The translations under genes were made by a program, and so were the position numbers. A stretch of 64,000 nt of DNA from Massilia sp. 9096 (GTDB lineage: Bacteria; Pseudomonadota; Gammaproteobacteria; Burkholderiales; Burkholderiaceae_D), in contig NZ_JQNN01000001.1 of NCBI RefSeq assembly GCF_000745265.1, positions 2,108,001 through 2,172,000 on the forward strand, written 5' to 3'. Positions 27,188 through 35,790 of the stretch are shown here, one piece after another. Positions within the stretch are counted from its first letter, which is position 1; every line of letters starts with the position of its first letter. The notes beneath the pieces are model-generated. The model had not been told where the DNA came from. It worked only from the letters and a program-made list of their open reading frames with translations, and ran no database searches.

Positions 27188-28543
27188 ATGGCAGACAAGG
27201 ATCCGATCAGCGCCATCCGCGCAGGCGCGCGCCCGCTCACGGGCGGTGCGCGCGACTACGACGACCTGCTCGAGCTGGTCGGCGACGCCCGCTTCGTGCT
27301 GCTCGGCGAAGCCACCCACGGCACCCACGAGTTCTACCAGGAGCGGGCGCGCATCACGCAGCGCCTGATCGAGGAAAAAGGCTTCCATGCAGTCGCCGTC
27401 GAGGCCGACTGGCCGGATGCGTATCGCGTCAACCGCTACGTGCGCGGCCAGGGCGCGGCGGGCGATGCGGCTTCGGACGCGGACGCCGATGCCGGCGCGG
27501 CCCTGTCCGGCTTCACCCGCTTCCCCAACTGGTTGTGGCGCAACACCGACGTGGCCGCCTTCGTCGAATGGCTGCGCGGCCATAACGGGCGCACTGCCCA
27601 GGGCGGACGCCAGGTCGGCTTCTACGGCCTGGACCTGTACAGCCTGTTCACCTCGATGCAGGAAGTGCTCGGCTATCTCGACAAGGTCGACCCGCAGGCG
27701 GCCAGCCTGGCGCGCGAGCGCTACGCCTGCTTCGACCACTACCAGGAGGACAGCCAGCACTACGGCTATTCGGCCAACCTGAACTTGTCGGCGTCGTGCG
27801 AGGAAGGCGTGATCGAGCAGCTGCACCAGCTGCACCGGCGCCACTACGATTACGTGCAGAAGGATGGCGGCGAGGACGCCTTCTTTTACGCGCAGCAGAA
27901 CGCGCGCCTGGTCAAGAACGCCGAAGAGTATTACCGCACCATGTTCCGCGGCCGGGTCTCGTCGTGGAACCTGCGTGACAGCCACATGGCCGAGACGCTC
28001 GACGCGCTGGCCAAGCACCTGTCGAAAGACGGCGAGCCGGCCAAGATCGTGGTGTGGGAGCACAACTCGCACATCGGCGACGCCCGCGCCACCGAGGTCG
28101 GCGAGCTGGGCGAGTGGAACGTGGGCGAACTCGCACGCAAGGCCTACGACGGCCAGACCCGGCTGATCGGCTTTTCGACCTACGAAGGCTTCGTGACCGC
28201 TGCCTCGGAATGGGATGGGCCGGCCGAACACAAGCGGGTGCGTCCCGGCATGCCGGGCAGTTACGAGGAATTGCTGCACAACACCGGCATCGAGCGCTTC
28301 CTGCTGCCGCTGCGCGGCGACAACCCGGCGCGCGAGGCGCTCATGACCCGCAGGCTCGAACGTGCGATCGGCGTGATCTATCTGCCGCGCACCGAGCGCC
28401 AGAGCCATTATTTCTCGGCGCAGATGGCGGTCCAGTTCGACGCCGTGATCCACATCGACCGTACCACCGCCGTGACGCCGCTCGATCCGGGCGGCGGCTG
28501 GCATGGCGACGAGCCGCCGGAGACTTATCCGGGCGGGCTCTGA
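27188..28543 (+). CDS. Erythromycin esterase-like (EreA/ChaN-like) family protein
   Basis: The 451-residue protein shows the family's metal/catalytic motifs: LLGEATHGTHEFYQERARIT (Glu and His near residues 39 and 42), VAVEADWPDAYRVN, GFYGLDLYSLFTSM and VVWEHNSHIGDAR. True Ere enzymes open the macrolide lactone, but most chromosomal relatives in Hsp20/phosphoribosyltransferase clusters have no proven macrolide activity, so antibiotic resistance should not be assumed. GAGGA lies 11 nt upstream of ATG 27188. It ends the stress cluster that begins with hsp20 at 24.9 kb. Confidence 0.88.
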   Translation: MADKDPISAIRAGARPLTGGARDYDDLLELVGDARFVLLGEATHGTHEFYQERARITQRLIEEKGFHAVAVEADWPDAYRVNRYVRGQGAAGDAASDADADAGAALSGFTRFPNWLWRNTDVAAFVEWLRGHNGRTAQGGRQVGFYGLDLYSLFTSMQEVLGYLDKVDPQAASLARERYACFDHYQEDSQHYGYSANLNLSASCEEGVIEQLHQLHRRHYDYVQKDGGEDAFFYAQQNARLVKNAEEYYRTMFRGRVSSWNLRDSHMAETLDALAKHLSKDGEPAKIVVWEHNSHIGDARATEVGELGEWNVGELARKAYDGQTRLIGFSTYEGFVTAASEWDGPAEHKRVRPGMPGSYEELLHNTGIERFLLPLRGDNPAREALMTRRLERAIGVIYLPRTERQSHYFSAQMAVQFDAVIHIDRTTAVTPLDPGGGWHGDEPPETYPGGL

Positions 28544-28957
28544 ACTTGACGTCGGCGTGCGGCCAGCCCAACGGCCCGCGCCGCCGCAGCAACCGGACGT
28601 CCTTCATCGCCGCCGGGCGGCCAGCCCCCGCCTCGTACCTCACGCGCTCGCACACGCGCGCTGCGCACCTGCGCGCCCGAGCACTCGATCACCTGCACAA
28701 CTGAGCACCTGAGCACCCGCGCACCCGCGCCACAAGAACGCCTGCACGCAGGCGTCAGCGCATCGCCCGGGGCGCCTGGGGGACGCGTACGTGGTTTCCC
28801 AAGCCCGACGATGCATACAAAACACACAATCGGGCGCACCAAATTCACAAAATGCTTGGTCTTGACGACCCGCTTTGGTTTACGATGTGCATCGTTGAGT
28901 TTTTGCAAGAAATTCCTAACCTAATCCGGCCACCGCGTCGGCGCGACTGCATCAACG
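28544..28957. other. 414-bp intergenic region before the molybdenum hydroxylase
   Basis: The first 200 bp are GC-rich with short degenerate GCACC-type direct repeats (about 28660-28730) and no gene character. From about 28800 the sequence becomes A+T-rich and probably holds the promoter for the oxidoreductase genes. A palindrome is listed separately. No RNA gene was recognised. Confidence 0.55.
28882..28895. promoter_or_regulatory. Palindrome upstream of the molybdenum hydroxylase genes
   Basis: ACGATGTGCATCGT consists of 6-bp perfect arms around TG, 63 bp before the start codon of the 2Fe-2S subunit and 15 bp after a TTGACG hexamer (28862-28867). It could be a regulator site; no adjacent regulator gene is present. 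Confidence 0.35.
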
Positions 28958-29449
28958 ATGAGTAAATACAATCTGAACATCAACGGCAAAGCCCATGCCG
29001 TCGACGTCGAAGCGGACACGCCGCTGCTGTGGGCGCTGCGCGATTCCATGGGCCTGGTCGGCACCAAGTATGGCTGCGGCATCGGCGCCTGCGGCGCCTG
29101 CACCGTGCACCTCGACGGCCAGCCGGCGCGCGCCTGCCAGTTGCCGGTCTCGAGCGTCGGCAAACGCAAGATCACGACCATCGAAGGTCTCGACGCCCAC
29201 GCCATGCACCCGCTGCAGCAAGCCTGGCAGGAACTCGACGTGCCGCAATGCGGCTATTGCCAGGCCGGCCAGATCATGAGCGCCTGTTCTCTGCTCAAGC
29301 AGCATCCGCGTCCGACCGACGCCCAGATCGACGAGGCGATGGCCGGCAACCTGTGCCGCTGCGCGACCTACACCCGCATCCGCGCGGGCATCCATCGCGC
29401 CGCCGAAATTTCCGCCACGGGCGCCGCCAACGGAAAGGCCAGGAAATGA
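28958..29449 (+). CDS. (2Fe-2S)-binding subunit of a molybdenum hydroxylase (IorA-like)
   Basis: The 163-residue subunit binds two [2Fe-2S] clusters that carry electrons away from the molybdenum centre. The N-terminal plant-ferredoxin-type motif is [16 protein letters not shown] with a fourth Cys in ARACQLPVS; the C-terminal helical domain has [12 protein letters not shown] and [11 protein letters not shown]. These are the standard xanthine-oxidase-family signatures, and this two-gene layout is that of isoquinoline 1-oxidoreductase. The start ATG 28958 has no clear Shine-Dalgarno. Its stop overlaps the large subunit start (ATGA). Confidence 0.92.
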   Translation: MSKYNLNINGKAHAVDVEADTPLLWALRDSMGLVGTKYGCGIGACGACTVHLDGQPARACQLPVSSVGKRKITTIEGLDAHAMHPLQQAWQELDVPQCGYCQAGQIMSACSLLKQHPRPTDAQIDEAMAGNLCRCATYTRIRAGIHRAAEISATGAANGKARK

Positions 29450-31734
29450 AGCGCGACGATCCGACCATCGCCACGACCATGGACGCAATCCCGGCGCGCC
29501 GCCGCTTCCTCAAGCAATCGGCCGGCGTGGCCCTGGTGCTGGGCGTGCAGGCCAGCGGCCTGGTCGCCGCGGCGCCCGACGCCGCCTCGGCCGGCGGCAC
29601 AGGCAATGCCGAATTCGCGCCGAACGCCTTCATCCGCATCGGCCAGGACGGGCGCGTGACGCTGGTATCGAAGCAGCCGGAGATCGGCCAGGGCATCAAG
29701 ACCTCGCTGCCGATGGTGATCGCCGAGGAACTCGAGGTCGACTGGAAAGACGTGCGCATCGTCCAGGGCGACCTGAACCCGATCTACGGCTCGCAAGGCG
29801 CCGGCGGCTCGACCTCGACCCCGACCAATTACGAACCGTTCCACAAACTGGGCGCGACCGCGCGCGCGATGCTGGTCGAAGCGGCGGCCCGGACCTGGCA
29901 AGTGCCGGCCGCCGAATGCCGCGCCGAGCATGGCCAGGTCGTGCACGACGCCAGCGGCCGCAAGCTCGGCTATGGTGCGCTGGTCAAGGTCGCGGCGACC
30001 CTGCCGGTGCCCGATGCCGCGACGGTGCAGCTGAAGGATCCGTCGACGTATCGCCTGCTCGGCACCCGCGTCGGCGGCGTCGACAACGGCCTGGTAGTGG
30101 CCGGCAAGCCGCTGTTCGGCATCGACACCCAGCTGCCGGGCATGCTGTACGCGACCTACGTCAAGTGCCCGACGCTGGGCGGCCGCCCGGTCGGCGCCAA
30201 CCTGGACACGATCAAGGCGATGCCGGGCGTGAAGGACGCCTTCGTGATCGAAGGCACCGACAACCTGAACGGCTTGCGCCCGGGCGTGGCGATCGTCGCC
30301 AACTCGACCTGGAACGCGTTCCGCGCGCGCAAGCAGCTGCAAGTGCAGTGGGACGAAGGCGACGGCGCGCAGCACAGCTGGGCCGGCTTCATGGCGCAGG
30401 CCCAGGCGGCCAGCAAACAGCCGGGCGCGGCGATCTTGCGCAAGGATGGCGACGTCGAGTCCGCCCTGGCCGGCGCCGCCCGCACCGTCGAGGCGGCCTA
30501 CACCTACCCGTTCATCTCGCATGCGAGCATGGAGCCGCAGAACTGCACGGCCTGGTTCAAGCCGGCCGATAACTCGGTCGAGCTGTGGGCGCCGACCCAG
30601 AACCCGGGCGCCGGCCAGGCGCTGGTCGCCTCGACCTTCAATATCCCGAAAGAGAAGATCCTGCTGCACATCACGCGCAGCGGCGGCGGCTTCGGGCGCC
30701 GGCTGTCGTCCGACTTCATCGTCGAGGCGGTGGCGATCGCGCAAAAGGTCAAGGCCCCGGTCAAGCTGACCTGGATGCGCGAAGACGACCTGCAGCAGGA
30801 CCATTTCCGCGCCGGCGGTTTCCACTTCCTGCGCGGCGGCGTCGACGCCCAAGGCAAGCTGCTCGCCTGGCACGACCATTTCGTCACTTTCGCCAATCGT
30901 GTCGAGCGCAAGGCCCAGGATGGCTCGAGCGAAGGCAGCGTGCTGCAGCCCGGCAGCGGCGCGTCGCTGTCCGGCGACGAGTTCCCGGGGCGCTGGCTGC
31001 AGAACTGCCTGCTCGAGCAGACCCCGATCGAGTGCCGCATCCCGATGGGACCGTGGCGCGCACCGGGCAGCAACGTGTTCGCCTGGGTATTCCACAGCTT
31101 CATCGACGAGCTCGCGCATGCGGGCGGGCGCGACCCGGTCGAGTTCCGCCTCGAGATGTTGGGCGACAAGGACAGCGTGCCCGGCACCGGCGAGCGTGGC
31201 GTTCCCTACAACGTGGCGCGCATGCGCGGCGTCTTGAAAGCCGTGGCCGAGAAGTCCGGCTGGGGCCAGAAGAAGTTCACGCGCGGGCAAGGCGCCGGCG
31301 TGGCCTTCCACTTCAGCCACCGCGGCTACGTCGCCGAGGTGGCCGAGGTCACCGTGACCAGGGACGGCCGCCTGAGCGTCGACCGCGTGGTGGTCGTCAG
31401 CGACATCGGCGCCCAGATCGTCAACCTGTCCGGCGCCGAAAACCAGGTGCAGGGCGCGGTGATCGACGGCCTGTCCACCTTGATGTACCCGGTCCTGGAC
31501 GTCGAACACGGCCGCATCGTGCAGACCAACTTCCACGAGTACCCGCTGCTGCGCATGCCGGACACGCCGCCCAGGATCGAAGCCCACTTCCTCAAGACCG
31601 ACTATCCGGTCACCGGCCTGGGCGAGCCGGTGTTCCCGCCGCTCGCGCCGGCCGTGTGCAACGCGATCTTCGCCGCCACCGGCAAGCGCGTGCGCGAGCT
31701 GCCGCTGTCCAAGGCCGACCTCAGCTGGAGTTGA
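29446..31734 (+). CDS. Molybdopterin-binding subunit of a molybdenum hydroxylase (IorB-like), Tat-exported
   Basis: The 762-residue subunit is of the IorB type, larger than and arranged differently from XdhB-containing enzymes. The N-terminus holds a Tat-like signal ([20 protein letters not shown]). Molybdopterin motifs include [29 protein letters not shown], the RSGGGFGRR loop, [11 protein letters not shown] and a C-terminal [14 protein letters not shown] carrying the active-site Glu. Hydroxylation of an N-heteroaromatic or aldehyde in the periplasm is likely; the substrate is unknown. The 2Fe-2S partner probably travels with it through Tat by hitch-hiking. No cytochrome c acceptor or XdhC-type chaperone gene is adjacent. 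Confidence 0.92.
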   Translation: MKRDDPTIATTMDAIPARRRFLKQSAGVALVLGVQASGLVAAAPDAASAGGTGNAEFAPNAFIRIGQDGRVTLVSKQPEIGQGIKTSLPMVIAEELEVDWKDVRIVQGDLNPIYGSQGAGGSTSTPTNYEPFHKLGATARAMLVEAAARTWQVPAAECRAEHGQVVHDASGRKLGYGALVKVAATLPVPDAATVQLKDPSTYRLLGTRVGGVDNGLVVAGKPLFGIDTQLPGMLYATYVKCPTLGGRPVGANLDTIKAMPGVKDAFVIEGTDNLNGLRPGVAIVANSTWNAFRARKQLQVQWDEGDGAQHSWAGFMAQAQAASKQPGAAILRKDGDVESALAGAARTVEAAYTYPFISHASMEPQNCTAWFKPADNSVELWAPTQNPGAGQALVASTFNIPKEKILLHITRSGGGFGRRLSSDFIVEAVAIAQKVKAPVKLTWMREDDLQQDHFRAGGFHFLRGGVDAQGKLLAWHDHFVTFANRVERKAQDGSSEGSVLQPGSGASLSGDEFPGRWLQNCLLEQTPIECRIPMGPWRAPGSNVFAWVFHSFIDELAHAGGRDPVEFRLEMLGDKDSVPGTGERGVPYNVARMRGVLKAVAEKSGWGQKKFTRGQGAGVAFHFSHRGYVAEVAEVTVTRDGRLSVDRVVVVSDIGAQIVNLSGAENQVQGAVIDGLSTLMYPVLDVEHGRIVQTNFHEYPLLRMPDTPPRIEAHFLKTDYPVTGLGEPVFPPLAPAVCNAIFAATGKRVRELPLSKADLSWS

Positions 31735-31759
31735 TGGCCGACGTCGATGACGAACGTTG

Positions 31760-33340
31760 ATGACTAAGGCGAACGCCCTGCTCCAGCAAGCCGTGCACCT
31801 GCACCAGCAGGGCCGGCTTGAACCCGCCCAGGACCTGTACCGCCAGGTGCTCCTCCTCGAGCCGCGCCAGTTCGACGCCCTGCACCTGCTGGGCGTGATC
31901 GAACGCCAGCGCGGGCGCGCGCGCGAGGCCGTGGCGCTGATCGAGGCGGCGCTGCAGGTCGATGGCAAGCAGGCGCGCGCCCACTGCAACCTGGGCGCGG
32001 CGCTGCAAGACCTCGGCCAGCCCGAACGGGCGCTGGCCAGCTACGACAGCGCGCTGCGCCTCGATCCGCACTACGCGCTGGCCTGGAACAACCGCGGCAA
32101 CACGCTGCGCCGCCTGGGCCGCCCGCAGGAAGCACTCGACGCCTACGAGCGTGCGCTGACGCTGCGCGCCAACGACCCCGATGCCTGGTGCCACCGCGCC
32201 ATCGTGCTGCTGGAACTGGGCCGCCCGGCCGACGCCGCCGCCAGCGCCGAGCGCGCCCTGGCCGCGCGTCCCGACTGGCCGGAAGCCTTGCTGGCGCTGG
32301 GCAATGCGCTGCAGGCGCTGGACCGCCTCGGCGATGCGGTCAAGGCCTACGACCGCGCTCTGGCCCAGGACAAACAGGACGAGCGCGCCGACCTGTGGTG
32401 CGCGCGTGGCGCGGCGCTGAAGAAATCCGGCCGCCTCGACGATGCGCTGGCCAGCTACGACCGGGCGCTGGCGGCGCGCCCCGACTATGCGCTGGCCACG
32501 CACTACCGCGCCAACGTCCTGCGCGCGCTGGGACGCCGGCAGGAGGCGGTCGACAGCTACCGGCGCGCGCTCGAGCTGGGCGCCGATGGCGACGAGATCC
32601 GCTTCGCGCTGGCCGCCCTGGGCGAAGCGGATGCGCCGGCCGGCGCGCCGCAGGCATATGTGAAGGAATTGTTCGACCAGTACGCCGGCCACTTCGACCG
32701 CCACCTGGTCGAGGTGCTGGGCTACCGCACGCCGGCCCTGCTGGGCGCGCTGCTGGCGCGCCACGGCCTGGCCGCCGGCGAGCTTGATGTCAGCGGCACG
32801 CTCGACGTGCTCGACCTGGGCTGCGGCACCGGCCTGTGCGCGACGATGCTGCGCCCGCTGGCGCGCCGCCTGGGCGGGGTCGACTTGTCCGGCAAGATGC
32901 TGGACAAGGCGCGCGAACTGCAGCTTTACGATCAACTCGACTGCGCCGAGATCGGCGCCTATCTCGACGGCCAGCAGGCCGCCTGGGACCTGATGGTGGC
33001 GGCCGACGTGCTGGTCTACTTCGGCGACCTGGCGCCGCTATTCGAGCAAATCAGAAAAGCGCTGCGTCCGGGCGGCCGTTTCGCCTTCTCGTGCGAGACG
33101 CCCGAGGCCGCCTCGAGTGCGGGCGACGGCACGGCTGGCAAGACCAGCCCGGCCGGCGCCCCGCGCGGCTACGCCATCACGGCCTCGAACCGCTACGCCC
33201 ACGCGCGCGCCTACGTGGAAGCTACCGCGCACGCCGCCGGCTTCGATCTCATCGAGGCCGAGGCCGCGGCGCTGCGCCGCGAACACGGCGTCGAGGTCGC
33301 CGGACAGCTGTTCCTGCTGCGCGCGCGGTCCGCTTCGTAG
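31760..33340 (+). CDS. TPR-repeat protein with C-terminal SAM-dependent methyltransferase
   Basis: The 526-residue protein has about eight tetratricopeptide repeats (residues 3-290, such as [20 protein letters not shown]) followed by a class I methyltransferase: the DREV-type lead-in [20 protein letters not shown] (about 297-316), SAM motif [16 protein letters not shown] (about 349), [16 protein letters not shown] and the FDLxx[11 protein letters not shown] block. The methylated target is unknown; TPRs presumably select a protein partner. ATG 31760 is preferred over the adjoining TTG. The gene starts 25 bp after the molybdenum subunit and is probably co-transcribed with it. Confidence 0.9.
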   Translation: MTKANALLQQAVHLHQQGRLEPAQDLYRQVLLLEPRQFDALHLLGVIERQRGRAREAVALIEAALQVDGKQARAHCNLGAALQDLGQPERALASYDSALRLDPHYALAWNNRGNTLRRLGRPQEALDAYERALTLRANDPDAWCHRAIVLLELGRPADAAASAERALAARPDWPEALLALGNALQALDRLGDAVKAYDRALAQDKQDERADLWCARGAALKKSGRLDDALASYDRALAARPDYALATHYRANVLRALGRRQEAVDSYRRALELGADGDEIRFALAALGEADAPAGAPQAYVKELFDQYAGHFDRHLVEVLGYRTPALLGALLARHGLAAGELDVSGTLDVLDLGCGTGLCATMLRPLARRLGGVDLSGKMLDKARELQLYDQLDCAEIGAYLDGQQAAWDLMVAADVLVYFGDLAPLFEQIRKALRPGGRFAFSCETPEAASSAGDGTAGKTSPAGAPRGYAITASNRYAHARAYVEATAHAAGFDLIEAEAAALRREHGVEVAGQLFLLRARSAS

Positions 33341-33349
33341 CCGTCCCGC

Positions 33350-33955
33350 TCAGGCCACCGACAGCGCCGTCATCCCCAGCTCGCCCAGCCGCACCGGCAC
33401 CGCGCCGCGCGCCACCATGCGGTCCTGGGCGCGCGTACCGTCACCCGGCTCGACGTCGACCGCGCGCATCGCTTCCGGCACGATGATCGTGTCGAAGCCT
33501 TCTTCCAGCGCGTCGGTGACGGTGTTGAGCACGCAGTAGTCGGTCGCCAGGCCGCACACGGTCACGCGCATGACCTCGCTCGCGCGCAGCTGGTTCGACA
33601 AATCGGTGCCGGCGAAGGCCGAATAGGCGTCGACCGCCGCCGTGTCGGCCTTGGAGATGATCACGGCGTCGTCCGGCAGCGCCAGCTCGGCCGAGAATTC
33701 GGCGCCCGGCGTGCCGGCCACGCAGTGCGGCGGCCATGGCCCGCCCTGCGCGCCGAACGAGCAGTGGTCTTGCGGGTGCCAGTCGCGCGAGGCGAACACC
33801 GGCAAGCCCTGCTCCCTGAACAGTTCGATCAGGTGATTGATCGGCGCGATGACTTCATGCCCGTTGGTGACGCCGAGCGCGCCGCCCGGCAGGAAATCGA
33901 CCTGCATGTCGATCACGAGCAGCGCGTCGCCCTGCTCGAGGTGAATTGCACTCAT
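33350..33955 (-). CDS. pncA: Nicotinamidase
   Basis: The 201-residue isochorismatase-fold enzyme converts nicotinamide to nicotinate in pyridine-nucleotide salvage. Catalytic residues are the Asp in LLVIDMQVDFLPGGAL, the Lys in ISKADTAAVDAYSAF and Cys141 in GLATDYCVLNTV. The metal site ASRDWHPQDHCSF (Asp-x-His...His) distinguishes nicotinamidases from other family members. ATG 33955 is used; a start five codons upstream is less supported. The nicotinate product is the substrate of the phosphoribosyltransferase encoded at 46524-47744. The gene is convergent with the TPR-methyltransferase (9-bp gap). Confidence 0.92.
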   Translation of the reverse strand: MSAIHLEQGDALLVIDMQVDFLPGGALGVTNGHEVIAPINHLIELFREQGLPVFASRDWHPQDHCSFGAQGGPWPPHCVAGTPGAEFSAELALPDDAVIISKADTAAVDAYSAFAGTDLSNQLRASEVMRVTVCGLATDYCVLNTVTDALEEGFDTIIVPEAMRAVDVEPGDGTRAQDRMVARGAVPVRLGELGMTALSVA

Positions 33956-34053
33956 TTGCTGTCTCCACAAATCCGAAAATAGCCGCGGCGCCGCTGACCG
34001 CTCGCCGGCCGCGATCGCCTATTGTCGCGCAATTCGCTTCTTTTCGGCAGCAA

Positions 34054-34416
34054 TCAGTGCGGCAACTGCGAACCGCTGCGCGCGGCGGCGGCGGCGGCCG
34101 GGTCGGGATTGAAGCCGCCGTGGCGTTCCAGCACGGCGGCGATGCGCTCGGCCTGGGCGTCGTCGGACGCGTTGACCGTCAGCTGGCAATCGCGCACGTC
34201 GTCCTGCGCCACCGGGGCGTAGGTATGGGTGTAGGCGGTCTTGCCTTCGACCTCGGGGCTGTCGCCGACCGTGAAATTACCCTGCACCGGGCCGGTTTCG
34301 TCGATGCGCACGTTGATGTCGACCGCGTCGGCCGGCACGCCTGCGGCGAGCAGCTCCGCGCGCGCCTGTTCCGCGCTGGTCACGTGTTTGAAGGTGCGAA
34401 TGATGGGGGTTTGCAT
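34054..34416 (-). CDS. Small soluble protein, function unknown
   Basis: The 120-residue protein starts MQTPIIRTFKHVTSAEQARA and continues ELLAAGVPADAVDINVRIDE, a ferredoxin-like beta-alpha-beta arrangement seen in small general-stress proteins of the YflT/17M type, followed by NFTVGDSP and the C-terminal helix AERIAAVLERHGG. It looks like the domain that samples residue pairs in such stress proteins, but I cannot name the family with certainty. GGAGG lies 7 nt upstream of ATG 34416. It is transcribed alone, 98 bp from the nicotinamidase start. Confidence 0.75.
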   Translation of the reverse strand: MQTPIIRTFKHVTSAEQARAELLAAGVPADAVDINVRIDETGPVQGNFTVGDSPEVEGKTAYTHTYAPVAQDDVRDCQLTVNASDDAQAERIAAVLERHGGFNPDPAAAAAARSGSQLPH

Positions 34417-34621
34417 GACTGCCTCCTGCTAAAAATGGGTCAGGTCCACCGTAACAGAAACCGCGCCGGGGCGGCGCTCAGGTGTCCAGCCCGGCGGTGG
34501 CGCGCACGATTGTGACGCGGAATGCATGTTTCTGTGAAATTAGTACAATTAGGAAACATTGCGTCTTATCAAGCGTAGCCCCCCTGTTTCGGTCATTCAG
34601 CCATCACGAAAGAAAACAGCA

Positions 34622-35779
34622 ATGAAAATATCAGCCCGGATCGCCAAGTCGCGCCCGCTCGCCACCACTGCCATGCATGGCCGCGTCGAAGCCCTGCGCA
34701 ACGAAGGACGCGAGGTGATCGACTTTTCGATCGCCATCTCGCACTTCTCCGCCCCCTACACGGTGCTGGATGCGGTCGCCGCCGCGGTCGAGCGCCAGCG
34801 CACCATGCCTTATACCAGCGTGGTCGGGGCGCTCGACGTGCGGCGCCGCCTGGCCGCCAAGCTGCGCCGCGAAAACGGGATCGAGGCCGCGCCCGACGAG
34901 ATCATCGTCACCAACGGCGCCAAGCAGGCCTTGTACGAGACGCTGTACGCGCTCAGCGATCCGGGCGACAGCGTACTGGTGTTCAAGCCGCACTGGCCGG
35001 CCTACGTGGCGACCTCGCAATTGCTGGGCCTGCACCCGATCCTGGCCGACCTGCCCGGCGAGATAACGCGCGCATGGCTGGATGGCCTGGGGCGGCCGAA
35101 GCTCGTCATCATCAATAACCCGCACAATCCGACCGGCAAGGTGTACACTCGCCGGGAGTTGGAAACCTTGTGTGCATGGGTGCAAGACATCGAGGCCCGG
35201 GTGATCGTCGACGAGAGTTACGAACATCTGGTGTTCGAGGGCGAGCACACCAGCCTGGCCGCCCTGTGCGACTGGCGCAGGATCGGCGCGGTCACGATCT
35301 TCTCGGCCTCGCAGAGCTACGCGATGATGGGCTGGCGCATCGGTTTCGCGCTGGCGCCGGCCCAGGTGGTCAATGCGATGCAGACGCTGCAGGGGCCGAT
35401 CACGGCCGCGGCGCCGCACTTGTCGCAGGTGGCGGCGATGGCGGCGTTCTCAGGGGAAGGCAGCGAGTACGCGGCGCACATGATGCGCGAATACCGTACC
35501 CGGCGCGACCTGGCCGTGCGCGCGTGCGCCGAGGCGCCGTGGATGGTCATGCAGGCGCCGGATTCGGGACCGTACCTGTGGGGGGACGTGCGTGCCTTGA
35601 CGCTGGACACGGTCGGCTTCGCCGAGGCGCTGCTGGAAGAACAGAAGGTGGCGGTGATGCCGGGCGATGCGCTGGGGGTGCCCGGGTTCATCCGCCTGGG
35701 CTATATTTGCGACGACGTGGCGACGCTGCGCGAAGGCATCCGCAGGATCGTCGAGTTCGGAAAAAATAAAAAGTTATAG
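34622..35779 (+). CDS. Class I/II aminotransferase-fold protein lacking the PLP lysine
   Basis: The 385-residue protein has the fold type I aminotransferase pattern: TNGAKQALYETLYALSDPGD (cofactor phosphate loop), INNPHNPTGKVY with the PLP-contacting Asn, VIVDESYEHLVF with the Asp and Tyr, and MMGWRIGFALA. The Schiff-base motif normally reads S-x-S-K; here it is SASQSYAMMGWRIG, with CAG (Gln231) where the catalytic Lys belongs. Normal transamination would be abolished, so this may be a non-catalytic ligand-binding protein, or the base is an error. ATG 34622 is chosen from the N-terminal KISARIAKSRPLATTAM alignment. A sensor kinase starts 11 bp downstream and is surely co-transcribed. Confidence 0.88.
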   Translation: MKISARIAKSRPLATTAMHGRVEALRNEGREVIDFSIAISHFSAPYTVLDAVAAAVERQRTMPYTSVVGALDVRRRLAAKLRRENGIEAAPDEIIVTNGAKQALYETLYALSDPGDSVLVFKPHWPAYVATSQLLGLHPILADLPGEITRAWLDGLGRPKLVIINNPHNPTGKVYTRRELETLCAWVQDIEARVIVDESYEHLVFEGEHTSLAALCDWRRIGAVTIFSASQSYAMMGWRIGFALAPAQVVNAMQTLQGPITAAAPHLSQVAAMAAFSGEGSEYAAHMMREYRTRRDLAVRACAEAPWMVMQAPDSGPYLWGDVRALTLDTVGFAEALLEEQKVAVMPGDALGVPGFIRLGYICDDVATLREGIRRIVEFGKNKKL

Positions 35780-35790
35780 ACAAGTCGACA

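Noticed and set aside
27188..28543. Macrolide-resistance call for the erythromycin-esterase-like gene
   Set aside because: Family similarity and stress-cluster context do not show macrolide hydrolysis; only the family was named.
28862..28890. TTGACG with a possible -10 box upstream of the molybdenum hydroxylase
   Set aside because: The best -10 candidate is at 13 bp or is a poor hexamer at 17 bp.
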